A stretch of DNA of 22,735 bases, from NCBI GenBank assembly GCA_020633125.1, contig JACKEH010000066.1:1-22735 (forward strand), given 5' to 3'. Shown piece by piece: positions 1 to 7,358 of this stretch; position 1 is the first letter of the stretch; every line of letters starts with the position of its first letter. A program made the position numbers and the translations under genes. The notes under the pieces were generated by a model. That model ran no database searches and was not told where the DNA came from. It saw nothing but the letters and a program-made list of their open reading frames with translations. Source of the stretch: Sandaracinus sp. GTDB lineage: Bacteria > Myxococcota_A > Polyangia > Polyangiales > Houyiibacteriaceae.

Positions 1-20
1 CTCCGGGGGTGCGCGGGCAG

Positions 21-608
21 CTAGGCGGTCGAAGGGGAAGAAAGAACCGGCGTCCCGAAGACGACGGCGGTGTCACCATACTCGTAGCGCGCCACGGGGG
101 CGAGCGAGGGAAGCGCGGGCGGGCTCGAGAGCGCGTGCTCGATCACGAAGAGGCTCTCGGGGGCCAACGCGCCCGCGGCGTCGAGCGCACGAACGAGCCC
201 GTCGACCAGGGCGGCCTTCGCGTACGGAGGGTCCGCGATCACCAGGTCGAAAGGGCCGTCCGCCGCGAGGCGTGCGACCTGTCCGTCTCGCTCGAGGTCG
301 TAGGGGCGGACCGTCACCTTCGCGTCGAGGCCGAGGTCGGCGATGCTCTGCTTGAGGCCCGCGAGCGCCTTCCGGTCCCGCTCGACCACCACCGCGTGGG
401 TCGCGCCGCGGGAGATCGCCTCGAACGAGAGCGCGCCGGTCCCCGCGAAGAGCTCGAGCACCCGCTCGCCGACGATGCGGCCGCGGGAGAGCAGCGCGGA
501 GGTCAACGCCTCTCGTACGCGGTCGGACGTGGGGCGCGTGGCGTCCCCGACGTGCGGACGAAAGCGGCGACCCCGCAACGAGCCGCCGACGATGCGGAAC
601 GAGCCCAT
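21..608 (-). CDS. rsmD: 16S rRNA (guanine(966)-N(2))-methyltransferase, RsmD family
   Basis: Class I SAM-dependent methyltransferase expected to methylate G966 of 16S rRNA in the 30S subunit. The 195-residue product has the family's usual length. It opens with the RsmD signature (FRIVGGSLRGRR at 4-15, then RPTSDRVREAL at 25-35). The SAM-binding loop LELFAGTGAL is at 51-60, an acidic residue that should bind the SAM ribose is E77, and the catalytic DPPYA is at 126-130. The ATG at 608 was chosen because the conserved family sequence starts right there. The open frame runs on to 668, but those 20 residues look unlike coding sequence. The gene lies downstream of the PEGA gene on the same strand, but a strong hairpin and a 266-base spacer separate them, so it probably has its own promoter. 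The partner often found next to rsmD (coaD) would lie off the window's left edge. The family call is solid. Confidence 0.93.
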   Translation of the reverse strand: MGSFRIVGGSLRGRRFRPHVGDATRPTSDRVREALTSALLSRGRIVGERVLELFAGTGALSFEAISRGATHAVVVERDRKALAGLKQSIADLGLDAKVTVRPYDLERDGQVARLAADGPFDLVIADPPYAKAALVDGLVRALDAAGALAPESLFVIEHALSSPPALPSLAPVARYEYGDTAVVFGTPVLSSPSTA

Positions 609-684
609 CGGCCGCGCGACTCTAGTACACCCGCTCGGAAGTTCGAGCCCTTCGCTTCGCCGACGCACTCGTCCTCACGGGATC

Positions 685-812
685 TCACGGGCACGGGCGC
701 GGGCACGGGAAGCCCCCCGGTTTTCTCCAAACCGCCCGCGCGTTGGCCACGAATCGAGAGGGGAACGTCTTCTCACACGAATCGGGCACGGGCACGGGCA
801 CAGGCACGGGCG
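685..812. repeat. Two clusters of GGGCAC-type hexamer repeats
   Basis: Between rsmD and the PEGA gene, two short clusters of imperfect tandem GGGCAC hexamers (variants GGGCGC and AGGCAC) lie at about 689-710 and 784-811. A small hairpin with arms CGGTTT and AAACCG sits between them at about 718-734. The repeats read in every frame as Gly-Thr or Ala-Arg runs, which makes spurious open frames here. No gene is supported. The stretch is upstream of rsmD and downstream of the PEGA terminator, so it probably also carries the rsmD promoter, but no clear -35/-10 pair was found. Confidence 0.6.
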
Positions 813-821
813 AACACGAAA

Positions 822-848
822 CGAGCCCGCTCGAGGAGAGCGGGCTCG
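822..848 (-). terminator. Intrinsic terminator after the PEGA gene
   Basis: Perfect 11-bp stem (CGAGCCCGCTC with its complement) around a 5-base loop, 26 bases past the stop codon at 875. Reading the minus strand, the stem is followed by TTTCGTGTT, a short U-rich tail. It should separate this transcript from rsmD. Confidence 0.75.
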
Positions 849-874
849 AAGAGGACGTCGGCGTCTGGCCGCGC

Positions 875-2092
875 TCAGAAGTCGATGGCGAAGTGCAGAC
901 CCGCGTTGCGGCGGCTCGCCATCGGCGTGAGGCGCACGCGCTGCGCGGCCGCCTCGTCGGCTTCGTCGGAGCCGCCCGTGAGCGCGACGATCAACCACGT
1001 GATGCCCGCACCGGCGAGCACGAGGCCCGTGAAGTTGAAGACGTATTGGAGCGCGCTGTGCTTGTTCAGGTCGTCGCACGCGCTTCGCACGTCGGCCTGC
1101 AGCCCATCCTCGAACGAGTCGAAGTTGCGGTACTCACCACGGCAGGCGTTGCTGCCCTGCGGCGTCGCGAGGAGCGCGTGCTGGTAGGGCGAGAACCCTT
1201 CGAGGCGCATGCCGTCGTCACGCAGACGGTTCACGAGGTCGGAGACACCCCCCTCGCGGCCCGCGAGCTCCGAGGCCTGGCTGTCGTAGTCGCGCACCTT
1301 GCCCCAGCTGCGAAGGCCGAGGCCGAACATCACCGCGCCGCCCGCGATGAGCGCCGCGCCGGGAATCCAGCCGAAGTTGGTGCCCTGGTCGACGGCCAAG
1401 CTCGCACGGAAATCCGTGCGCTCGTCCGCGACGACGGTGAACGAACCTTCGTACCCGTCGTGCCCGTCCGCGGAGATCGCGAGCGCGTGCTCACCCTCGG
1501 TCAGGTCCGGGATGTCGATCGCGCCGGCTTCGTTCGTCGTGCCGACCTCGTTGCCATCGACCGCCACGGTCGCGCCCGGCACGTTGGTGGTGACCCGCGC
1601 GGAGCCGTAGCGCGTTTGGTTCGTGAAGCGCGCGACGTAACGCGTCGCCCGCGGACGGAGCGGATCGATGTCCGTCATCGCACGCGGGATGGTGTCCGTG
1701 AGCGAGTCTTCGATCTGACCGCTCTCGGCGTTGAAGTAATAGAGCGTCAGCGCGAAGTCGTACTGCGCGCCCGCGCCGGTGCGTCGGACGGTGCCGTAGA
1801 TGATGCGCTTCTGCTGCAGCTCGCCCGCGATTTCGGCCATACAAGCCGCGTCGGGCTCGTCGCAGCCGTGGACCATCGACATCTGCGTGAGCGTCACGTC
1901 GGCTTGGCTGACCTGCACGCCGGGCACTTGGGACGCCGCTTGTCGCAACGCGCCAGTCAGGTCCCGAGCGAGCTCCTCGTCGCCCTCGACGGAGCGAATG
2001 CCGAGAACGATCAAGCTGGTGTCCTGGGCCGCGACGGGAAGCGAGACGAAGGCCAAGAGCAACGACGCGAGGCGCACGAGGCTGCGGTGCAT
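875..2092 (-). CDS. Secreted/membrane-anchored PEGA-domain protein
   Basis: A 405-residue envelope protein of unknown role. A signal peptide covers 1-22 (MHRSLVRLASLLLAFVSLPV, cut near AAQ-D). Residues 25-120 form a domain like those in other myxobacterial PEGA proteins, faintly CsgG/FlgO-like, with two cysteines (C77, C84) that could pair. A PEGA domain follows at about 164-232 (NVPGATVAVDGNEVG, then LTEGEHALAISADGH). The rest holds two hydrophobic helices at about 243-260 and 350-372, separated by a charged stretch with two more cysteines. The ATG at 2092 was chosen because the signal peptide starts there. The frame is open to 2146, but the extra 18 residues would spoil the signal. No clear ribosome binding site is visible. 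PEGA domains are beta-sandwich modules often found on surface proteins; nothing here gives a substrate. It stands alone, divergent from the cytidylyltransferase gene. Confidence 0.8.
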   Translation of the reverse strand: MHRSLVRLASLLLAFVSLPVAAQDTSLIVLGIRSVEGDEELARDLTGALRQAASQVPGVQVSQADVTLTQMSMVHGCDEPDAACMAEIAGELQQKRIIYGTVRRTGAGAQYDFALTLYYFNAESGQIEDSLTDTIPRAMTDIDPLRPRATRYVARFTNQTRYGSARVTTNVPGATVAVDGNEVGTTNEAGAIDIPDLTEGEHALAISADGHDGYEGSFTVVADERTDFRASLAVDQGTNFGWIPGAALIAGGAVMFGLGLRSWGKVRDYDSQASELAGREGGVSDLVNRLRDDGMRLEGFSPYQHALLATPQGSNACRGEYRNFDSFEDGLQADVRSACDDLNKHSALQYVFNFTGLVLAGAGITWLIVALTGGSDEADEAAAQRVRLTPMASRRNAGLHFAIDF

Positions 2093-2308
2093 GGCGCGAG
2101 GGTATTCGACCGCGCTGGTCGGAGGCAACGCGCACGAGCGAGCCACCCTCGCCTCGGGGCGGTGGCGACGAGAATCGAAGGACCGACATCGGGCAAATCA
2201 CGGGCCTCACGGGGCACGCCACGACCCCACCCCACCCGACGCTCGGCGTGCGGGGTTCGGAATTCCATGCAACACCCGGCCCGCTCCGACGACGGAGCAC
2301 CCGACCTC

Positions 2309-3052
2309 ATGGACGCCGTCATCCTCGCCGCCGGCACGGGCACCCGCCTGCGCCCCCTCACCGACGACCGACCCAAGTGCATGGTCTCCGTGCTCGGGAA
2401 GCCGATGCTGGAGCACGCGCTCGGCCAGCTCGAGGCCGCGGGCATCGAGACGACCTCGCTCGTGACCGGCTACCTCTCCGAGGTCATCGAGAAGACCTAC
2501 GGCGACCGCTTCGGAAAGATGGCCCTGCGCTACCTTCCGAACCCGGAGTACGCGACGACGAACAACATCGTCTCGCTGCTGCTGGCCAAGGACGCGATCG
2601 TCACCGACACGCTCCTGCTCGAAGCCGACCTCGTCTACGACGACGGCATGATCGCGGAGCTCGCCTCGCATCCGGCCCGCAACGTCGCGTTGGTCGACCG
2701 CTTCGCGCCGCCGATGGACGGCACCGTCATCGTCAGCGAGGACGGCACGAACGCCGACCGCATGGTGCTCAAGGTCGACCAGGGCCCGGACTTCGTTCGC
2801 GAAGGCACCTGGAAGACGGTCAACCTCTACAAGCTCTCGGGCGAAGACCTCCGCGAGCTCGTCCTGCCGCGCATCGACGCGTGGGTGAAGGCCGGCCGCA
2901 CGCAGACTTACTACGAAGCCGTCTTCGCGGAGCTGGTCGCCGAAGGACGTTGGCCGATGGCGATCCTTCCCACGGGTCGTTTCCGCTGGGCCGAGGTGGA
3001 CGACGTCCAAGACCTCGCGCACGCCGAGAAGCTCTTCGGCTTCGCGAAGTGA
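2309..3052 (+). CDS. NTP transferase, phosphocholine/aminoethylphosphonate cytidylyltransferase-like (LicC/PntC family)
   Basis: A 247-residue nucleotidyltransferase of the GT-A fold that should activate a small phospho-compound with CTP or another NTP. The N-terminal signature is MDAVILAAGTGTRLRPLT (1-18), followed by RPKCMVSVLGKPMLEH (21-36) with K23 and K31. Metal-binding D107 lies in LLLEADLVY. The NPEYATTNNIVSLLLAK segment (78-94) and the closing WAEVDDVQDL (227-236) resemble LicC (phosphocholine) and PntC (2-aminoethylphosphonate) enzymes more than the longer sugar-1-phosphate enzymes. ATG 2309 has GGAG about 11 bases upstream. An in-frame ATG at 2267 would add 14 unconserved residues. 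No choline kinase, phosphonate or polysaccharide gene is adjacent, so the substrate is open. The kinase gene starts 76 bases downstream on the same strand, so co-transcription is possible. Confidence 0.82.
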   Translation: MDAVILAAGTGTRLRPLTDDRPKCMVSVLGKPMLEHALGQLEAAGIETTSLVTGYLSEVIEKTYGDRFGKMALRYLPNPEYATTNNIVSLLLAKDAIVTDTLLLEADLVYDDGMIAELASHPARNVALVDRFAPPMDGTVIVSEDGTNADRMVLKVDQGPDFVREGTWKTVNLYKLSGEDLRELVLPRIDAWVKAGRTQTYYEAVFAELVAEGRWPMAILPTGRFRWAEVDDVQDLAHAEKLFGFAK

Positions 3053-3110
3053 ACCGCCGCGCCCGTCGCCGACTCGAACGTTCGCGCAGACGTTGAGCCC
3101 CCGCGTCGAC

Positions 3111-3127
3111 GGGGGCAGACTGCCCCC
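3111..3127 (+). promoter_or_regulatory. G/C hairpin just ahead of the kinase start
   Basis: Perfect 7-bp inverted repeat (GGGGGCA, loop GAC, TGCCCCC) ending one base before the GTG at 3129. If that GTG is the start, the hairpin covers the ribosome binding region and could hinder translation. It lacks a U tail and so is a poor terminator. If the TTG at 3093 is the true start, it lies within the coding sequence. Confidence 0.35.
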
Positions 3128-3128
3128 C

Positions 3129-4559
3129 GTGGATGGCCCCATCCTCCTGGCCTCGCGCTACGAGCTCCGCGAACCCTTGGGACGCGGCGGCATGGGCACC
3201 GTTCACGCGGCCTACGACCAACGGCTCGCCCGCATGGTCGCGGTCAAACGCATTCGCCCGGAGCTGCTGGCCGAGCCCGACGTGCTCACACGTTTCGAGC
3301 GCGAAGCGCGGGCCGCGGCGCAGCTCACCCACCCGAACGTCGTGCAGGTCCTCGACTTCGGCACCGACGACGGCGCGCCCTTCGTCGTGATGGAGCACCT
3401 CGTCGGCGAGACGCTCGACGACCGCATCGCCCGCGGCGCGCTCCCGCTCGAAGAAGCCGTCGCGATTCACCAGCAGCTGCTCGAAGCGCTCTCGGTCGCC
3501 CACCATGCCGGCATCGTCCACCGCGACGTGAAGCCGGCGAACGTCTTCTTGGCGCGCATGGGCGGCCGCGAGGTCGTGAAGCTCGTCGACTTCGGGCTCG
3601 CGACCCTGCTCGAAGAGGCCGGTCCTTCGAAGCGGCTCACGAAGACCGGCTTGCTCGTCGGCTCACTCGCTTACCTCCCGCCCGAACGTCTGACGGGTGC
3701 ACGCGCCGACGAGCACACGGATCTGTGGGCCGTCGCCGCGTGCCTCTTCGAGTCGCTCACGGGGGAGCGTGCGTTCTCCGCCTCTTCGCTCCCCGCGATG
3801 CACGCGCGCATCGCCAACGGTCTCTCGCTGCCGATCGAGACGCTCCGTCCCGACGCGCCGCTCGGTTTGGTCGAGGTCGTGCGGCGCGGCCTTCGCCCCA
3901 CGGTGGCCGAACGATTCCCGACTGCCGACGCGATGGCCGAAGCGCTCACGCATTGGCGCGACACCCCGAAGAGCGAGCGCTCCACGGTCGCGATTCGCGC
4001 GGGAGCCACGCCCGGACCCGTGGCACCGCCCGGGCCTGGTCCGGTCGCTGCCCCGCCGGCTGCGACACCGAAGGGCTCGTCGTCGAGCTCGAACGTGTCG
4101 CTCTCGGCACTCCCGATGAACCTCGACCCCGTGAAGCTCGGGCGTTGGCTCGCGTTCGCGGGGCTCGCGATGGTGCTGGGCGCCATCGTGATCTTCGCGA
4201 CGGCGTTGCGACCGAGCGAACCCGAAGAGACTCCCGTCGCCGCACCGACGCCTTCGACCCCGACACCACCGACTCCTACGACGACGCGTTCGGCGGCGAC
4301 ACCGACGCCTCCCACCGAGGCTCCGCCCGTCGAATCCCCGGAGCCACCTCCGAGCGAGCCCGCCGTCGTGGTCGAGACACCCTCGGGGGTCGACGTGCCC
4401 GAGGCGCCGACCGAGCGGCCCCGCTCACGCCCGCGTGTCGTCGCGAGGCCGACGTCGACGGCCACGACGAGCATGGAGCCCACCACCGAGCCCACCGCGA
4501 TGCAGGAACCGACGACCATGCATCTACGGCTCGAAGGATTGCTCGAGCCGGAGTGGTGA
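3129..4559 (+). CDS. Membrane-anchored PknB-type Ser/Thr protein kinase
   Basis: Hanks-type kinase that phosphorylates Ser/Thr residues on unknown partner proteins from the inner face of the membrane. Numbering from GTG 3129 (476 residues), the kinase domain is at about 11-278. It has a glycine loop LGRGGMGTV (17-25), K40 in VAVKRI, E59, the catalytic loop HRDVKPANV (131-139), DFG (154-156) and PPE (184-186, the usual APE). All residues needed for catalysis are present. A Pro/Ala/Ser linker leads to one membrane helix at about 340-360. The remaining 115 residues are a Pro/Thr/Glu-rich tail, predicted outside the membrane, with no known sensor domain (no PASTA, no WD repeats). The start is uncertain: an in-frame TTG at 3093 would add 12 residues. 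Its 3' end carries a short tandem duplication that includes the stop codon, and a bidirectional terminator follows. Confidence 0.92.
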   Translation: MDGPILLASRYELREPLGRGGMGTVHAAYDQRLARMVAVKRIRPELLAEPDVLTRFEREARAAAQLTHPNVVQVLDFGTDDGAPFVVMEHLVGETLDDRIARGALPLEEAVAIHQQLLEALSVAHHAGIVHRDVKPANVFLARMGGREVVKLVDFGLATLLEEAGPSKRLTKTGLLVGSLAYLPPERLTGARADEHTDLWAVAACLFESLTGERAFSASSLPAMHARIANGLSLPIETLRPDAPLGLVEVVRRGLRPTVAERFPTADAMAEALTHWRDTPKSERSTVAIRAGATPGPVAPPGPGPVAAPPAATPKGSSSSSNVSLSALPMNLDPVKLGRWLAFAGLAMVLGAIVIFATALRPSEPEETPVAAPTPSTPTPPTPTTTRSAATPTPPTEAPPVESPEPPPSEPAVVVETPSGVDVPEAPTERPRSRPRVVARPTSTATTSMEPTTEPTAMQEPTTMHLRLEGLLEPEW

Positions 4560-4620
4560 GCGGCGCCGTTCGTCGCGAAGGCGCCCGCTCGAGCGGTGAG
4601 CGGCGCCGTTCGTCGCGAAG
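4555..4620 (+). repeat. 26-base direct repeat spanning the kinase stop codon
   Basis: A 26-base sequence starting GGTGAGCGGCGCCGTTCGTC occurs at 4555-4580 and again, identical, at 4595-4620, with a 40-base period. A GCTCGAG also precedes each copy. The first copy contains the kinase stop codon TGA. It looks like a recent local duplication. Confidence 0.85.
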
Positions 4621-4651
4621 CGGGCGTTTCGTCCGGATGCGGGTGCGCACG

Positions 4652-4687
4652 CGAAAACGCCCGACCTCGAGAGGCCGGGCGTTTTCG
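4652..4687. terminator. Bidirectional terminator between convergent genes
   Basis: Long inverted repeat with arms of about 16 bases (CGAAAACGCCCGACCT against AGGCCGGGCGTTTTCG, one mismatch) and a short loop. There is an A run on one side and a T run on the other, so it serves both strands. It lies between the kinase stop (4559) and the stop of the convergent surface-protein ORF (4704). Confidence 0.85.
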
Positions 4688-4703
4688 AGGAGTGGGCGCG
4701 CGC

Positions 4704-7157
4704 TCAGAAACGTCCGCCGACGCCCGCCATGCAGCCTTCCGTCGTGCAGGCCACCGACGCACGCGGCGCGTCTTCGTCGCCCGGAAGGAGCAACAACACC
4801 ACGCCCGCCGCGAGCGACGCGGCAGCGAGGCCCCAACCCACGACACCGATGCGGCTCGCGCGTGAATAGTCGTCGGCGACCGACTGCTGATCGAAGTCCG
4901 CCGGGCAGCGATCGCCGGAGGAGCCGAGCGTGCATGCGTCGTCGAGGCGATCGGCTTCGTTGCCTCGTTTGACCAACATGCCCACGCCGAGCCCGACCCC
5001 GACCGCCGCGACCCCGAAGAGCGCCACCGCACCGATCACGCGGCCACGACCTCCCCCCGACGACGCCGGTTCGGGTGTGGGCTCGGGCGTGGCGACCGGA
5101 TCGGGCTCGGTGACCGGCTCGGGCTCCGGCTCGGTGACTGGCGCGGGCTCGGCCGGCTCGGGCGTCGCCGACGCGGTCCGCGCCGCCTGCGCCTGCATCG
5201 TCTCCAAGGTCCGCTCGAGACGTTGCCGCTGGACCGGGTCCACCGTGTTGCTCGCGCGCGTGAGGAACTCCGAGAGCGCCTCCGCCGCGGGCCCGAAGGC
5301 GCCCATGTCGCGGCGCGCGAGGAAGATGTTGTAGAGCAACGCCGGCCGACGCGAGAGCTCGTAGGCACGGCTGAACTCGCGGTCCGCTTCTTCGAAACGC
5401 CCCGCCTCGTAGTTGATGCGACCGAGCTCGAAGTGCGTCTGCGCCTGCGTGATCTGCTCCGGCGTCGGCTCCTCCTGCGCGTGCACGGTCGCGACGCTCC
5501 CGAGGCTGAGCGCCAAGAGCATCGCCCAAGCGCCGCGACGACGCCGCGCGAGCAAAGCGCCGAGGAGCAAGACCATCCAGCCCACGTGGCCGCTGCCACC
5601 GGCCGCGCAGCCGAGCTTCACGCGCGGCACACCTTCTTCGTCGCTGCCGCCGTCGGCCGCCACGCCCGCATCGCCCGAGGCCCCGGCGTCGCTCGAAGCG
5701 CCCGCGTCGGGCGCGCCCGCGTCGGGCATCCCGCCGTCCGCCATGCACCCGTTGGAGGTGCTGGCCGCCTCCGCCGGACACGCGTCGCACACGTCGCCGA
5801 GCGCGTCCCCATCGCCGTTCGCCTGGTCGGCGTTCGCGTCGGCGCTGCAGTTGTCGCAGACGTCGCCCACGCCGTCCGAATCCCCATCCGTCTGGTCGTT
5901 CGGGTCGCTCGCGCAGTTGTCGCACGCGTCGCCGAAGGCGTCGGCGTCGGCGTTCGCTTGATCCGTGTTGGCGGTGCTCGCGCAGTTGTCGCAAACGTCG
6001 CCCACGCCGTCCGAGTCCGCATCGACCTGGTCCGCGTTCGCGACCGCCGCGCAGTTGTCGCAGACGTCCCCGAGGCCGTCTCCGTCGGTGTCGGCGTTCG
6101 TCGCGTCCGCCACGTCCGGACAGAGATCGCAGACGTCGCCGACTCCGTCCGAGTCCGCGTCGGCCTGCGTGAGGTTGGCGATCGTGCGGCAGTTGTCCGA
6201 GGCGTCCGGGATGCCGTCGGCGTCGATGTCGATCGTCGCGGTCTGCCGCCAGATCGTGCCCATGTCGCCGCGCACCTCCACCATCGCGCCGCCGCCGATC
6301 ACGTCGATCGTCGCGGTGTCGGTCATGACGGTGCCGAAGAGCTTCACGCGGCCGCCCGAGCCGCCGCCGGCGACGTCGCCCCCGCCCCCCGTCGGAGGAC
6401 GACCGCCACCCGCGCCGCCACGCACCTCGAGACGACCCGAGAGGTAGAGCGCGGGCGAGTCCAGCAAGATGGTGCCGCCCGAGCCGCCGCCGGAAGGGCC
6501 GGTGCTCGCGGTCGAAGAACCCGGCGTGCCGTCGCCACCGTTCATGCGAATCGTGCCGACGACCCGAATCTCACGGGTCGCGCGAATCGCGAGCGCGCCA
6601 CCGCCACGTCCGCCACGGCCGCTGTTGCACGGACCACAGAGCACCTCGCCGCGGCCGCCGCCGGAGCCGGGGTCGAACGCGAAGCCGTCGTCGACCGCGC
6701 CGTAGCGCGTGCCGCCTTCGCCGAGCTGGGTCCCCGCGGTCGAAGGCATCGAGAGCAAGAGCGCACGCCCACCGAGGCCGCCGTGTCCGGCGCCGCCGCC
6801 ACCTTGCGCGGTCGGCCACGGGTTGCCGTAGCCACCGACGCCACCTCGTCCCGGACCTTGCGGCTCCACGAGCTCGTCGGGTGCGCCGTTGTTGTCGCGC
6901 TCGTAGCCGCCGACCCCACCGGTCGCGTTGCCGTCGAGCGTGCCGGCCACGACGACCGACTCCGCCTGCAGCAACACGGCGCCGTCGACGATCACCGTCG
7001 CGCCAGCCGGCACCGAGAACGTTCCAATGTTCACGTGCTGACCGGTCAGGACTTGGCCGTTGACCACCGTGTAGTCCTCGCCGGCGTGATCGACCGGCTG
7101 CGCGAACGCAGGTGCGGCGATCAGTGCCAGCCCCATCCCCCAGAACAGGCTTCGCAT
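4704..7157 (-). CDS. TSP3-repeat MYXO-CTERM surface protein fused in frame to a signal-peptide TPR protein
   Basis: An 817-residue ORF made of two proteins that are usually separate. First part (1-545): signal peptide 1-19 (AAPAFA-Q); a Gly-rich region with beta-strand-like segments (about 80-295); about seven thrombospondin type 3 calcium-binding repeats at about 310-465 (DxDxDGxGDxCDNC pattern); an Asp-Ala-Gly linker; and a MYXO-CTERM-type tail with C517, a hydrophobic stretch at 525-537 and RRRR at 538-541. No stop codon follows. Four residues later M546 begins a second signal peptide (MLLALSLGSVATVHA-Q) and a 272-residue envelope TPR protein: TPR helices at about 570-640, a Pro/Glu linker, and two membrane helices at about 707-729 and 770-791. 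ATG 7157 was chosen because the signal peptide starts there; a TTG at 7199 is possible. MYXO-CTERM tails are known to be cut off during export. The TPR part may be made from the fused chain, by internal initiation at 5522, or by a stop lost in the sequence. Confidence 0.83.
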   Translation of the reverse strand: MRSLFWGMGLALIAAPAFAQPVDHAGEDYTVVNGQVLTGQHVNIGTFSVPAGATVIVDGAVLLQAESVVVAGTLDGNATGGVGGYERDNNGAPDELVEPQGPGRGGVGGYGNPWPTAQGGGGAGHGGLGGRALLLSMPSTAGTQLGEGGTRYGAVDDGFAFDPGSGGGRGEVLCGPCNSGRGGRGGGALAIRATREIRVVGTIRMNGGDGTPGSSTASTGPSGGGSGGTILLDSPALYLSGRLEVRGGAGGGRPPTGGGGDVAGGGSGGRVKLFGTVMTDTATIDVIGGGAMVEVRGDMGTIWRQTATIDIDADGIPDASDNCRTIANLTQADADSDGVGDVCDLCPDVADATNADTDGDGLGDVCDNCAAVANADQVDADSDGVGDVCDNCASTANTDQANADADAFGDACDNCASDPNDQTDGDSDGVGDVCDNCSADANADQANGDGDALGDVCDACPAEAASTSNGCMADGGMPDAGAPDAGASSDAGASGDAGVAADGGSDEEGVPRVKLGCAAGGSGHVGWMVLLLGALLARRRRGAWAMLLALSLGSVATVHAQEEPTPEQITQAQTHFELGRINYEAGRFEEADREFSRAYELSRRPALLYNIFLARRDMGAFGPAAEALSEFLTRASNTVDPVQRQRLERTLETMQAQAARTASATPEPAEPAPVTEPEPEPVTEPDPVATPEPTPEPASSGGGRGRVIGAVALFGVAAVGVGLGVGMLVKRGNEADRLDDACTLGSSGDRCPADFDQQSVADDYSRASRIGVVGWGLAAASLAAGVVLLLLPGDEDAPRASVACTTEGCMAGVGGRF

Positions 7158-7179
7158 GTACCGCAGCGTCGCACGACTC

Positions 7180-7218
7180 CACTGGGGACGGAACACCAAA
7201 GGGTGACGTCACTGGGGT
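7180..7218 (-). promoter_or_regulatory. Possible operator upstream of the surface-protein gene
   Basis: Two copies of CACTGGGG lie 30 bp apart (7180-7187 and 7210-7217), close to three helical turns. The second overlaps a perfect 10-bp palindrome GTGACGTCAC (7203-7212). All lie 23-61 bases upstream of the ATG at 7157. This is the kind of arrangement a dimeric regulator would bind; no regulator is known and no -35/-10 pair was identified. Confidence 0.3.
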
Positions 7219-7358
7219 AGGACATGTCGCCTTCGGGGCTCTCCCCCACACGACGACACGGAGCGAAACGCGTTCACACTCGATAGATGCCCGAGATCGC
7301 TGTCCCTGCGCCGGCAAGTCCGTCGCACGCACGCAACGCACTTTCTCGTACGCGCTCT

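Noticed and set aside
743..2308. Long plus-strand open frame running into the cytidylyltransferase gene
   Set aside because: The frame is antisense to the PEGA gene and includes the hexamer repeats. Only the part from 2309 matches a known family.
5223..7220. 665-codon open frame antisense to the surface-protein ORF
   Set aside because: Composition is Val/Ala/Arg/His-rich without motifs; the minus strand has signal peptides, TSP3 repeats and TPRs.
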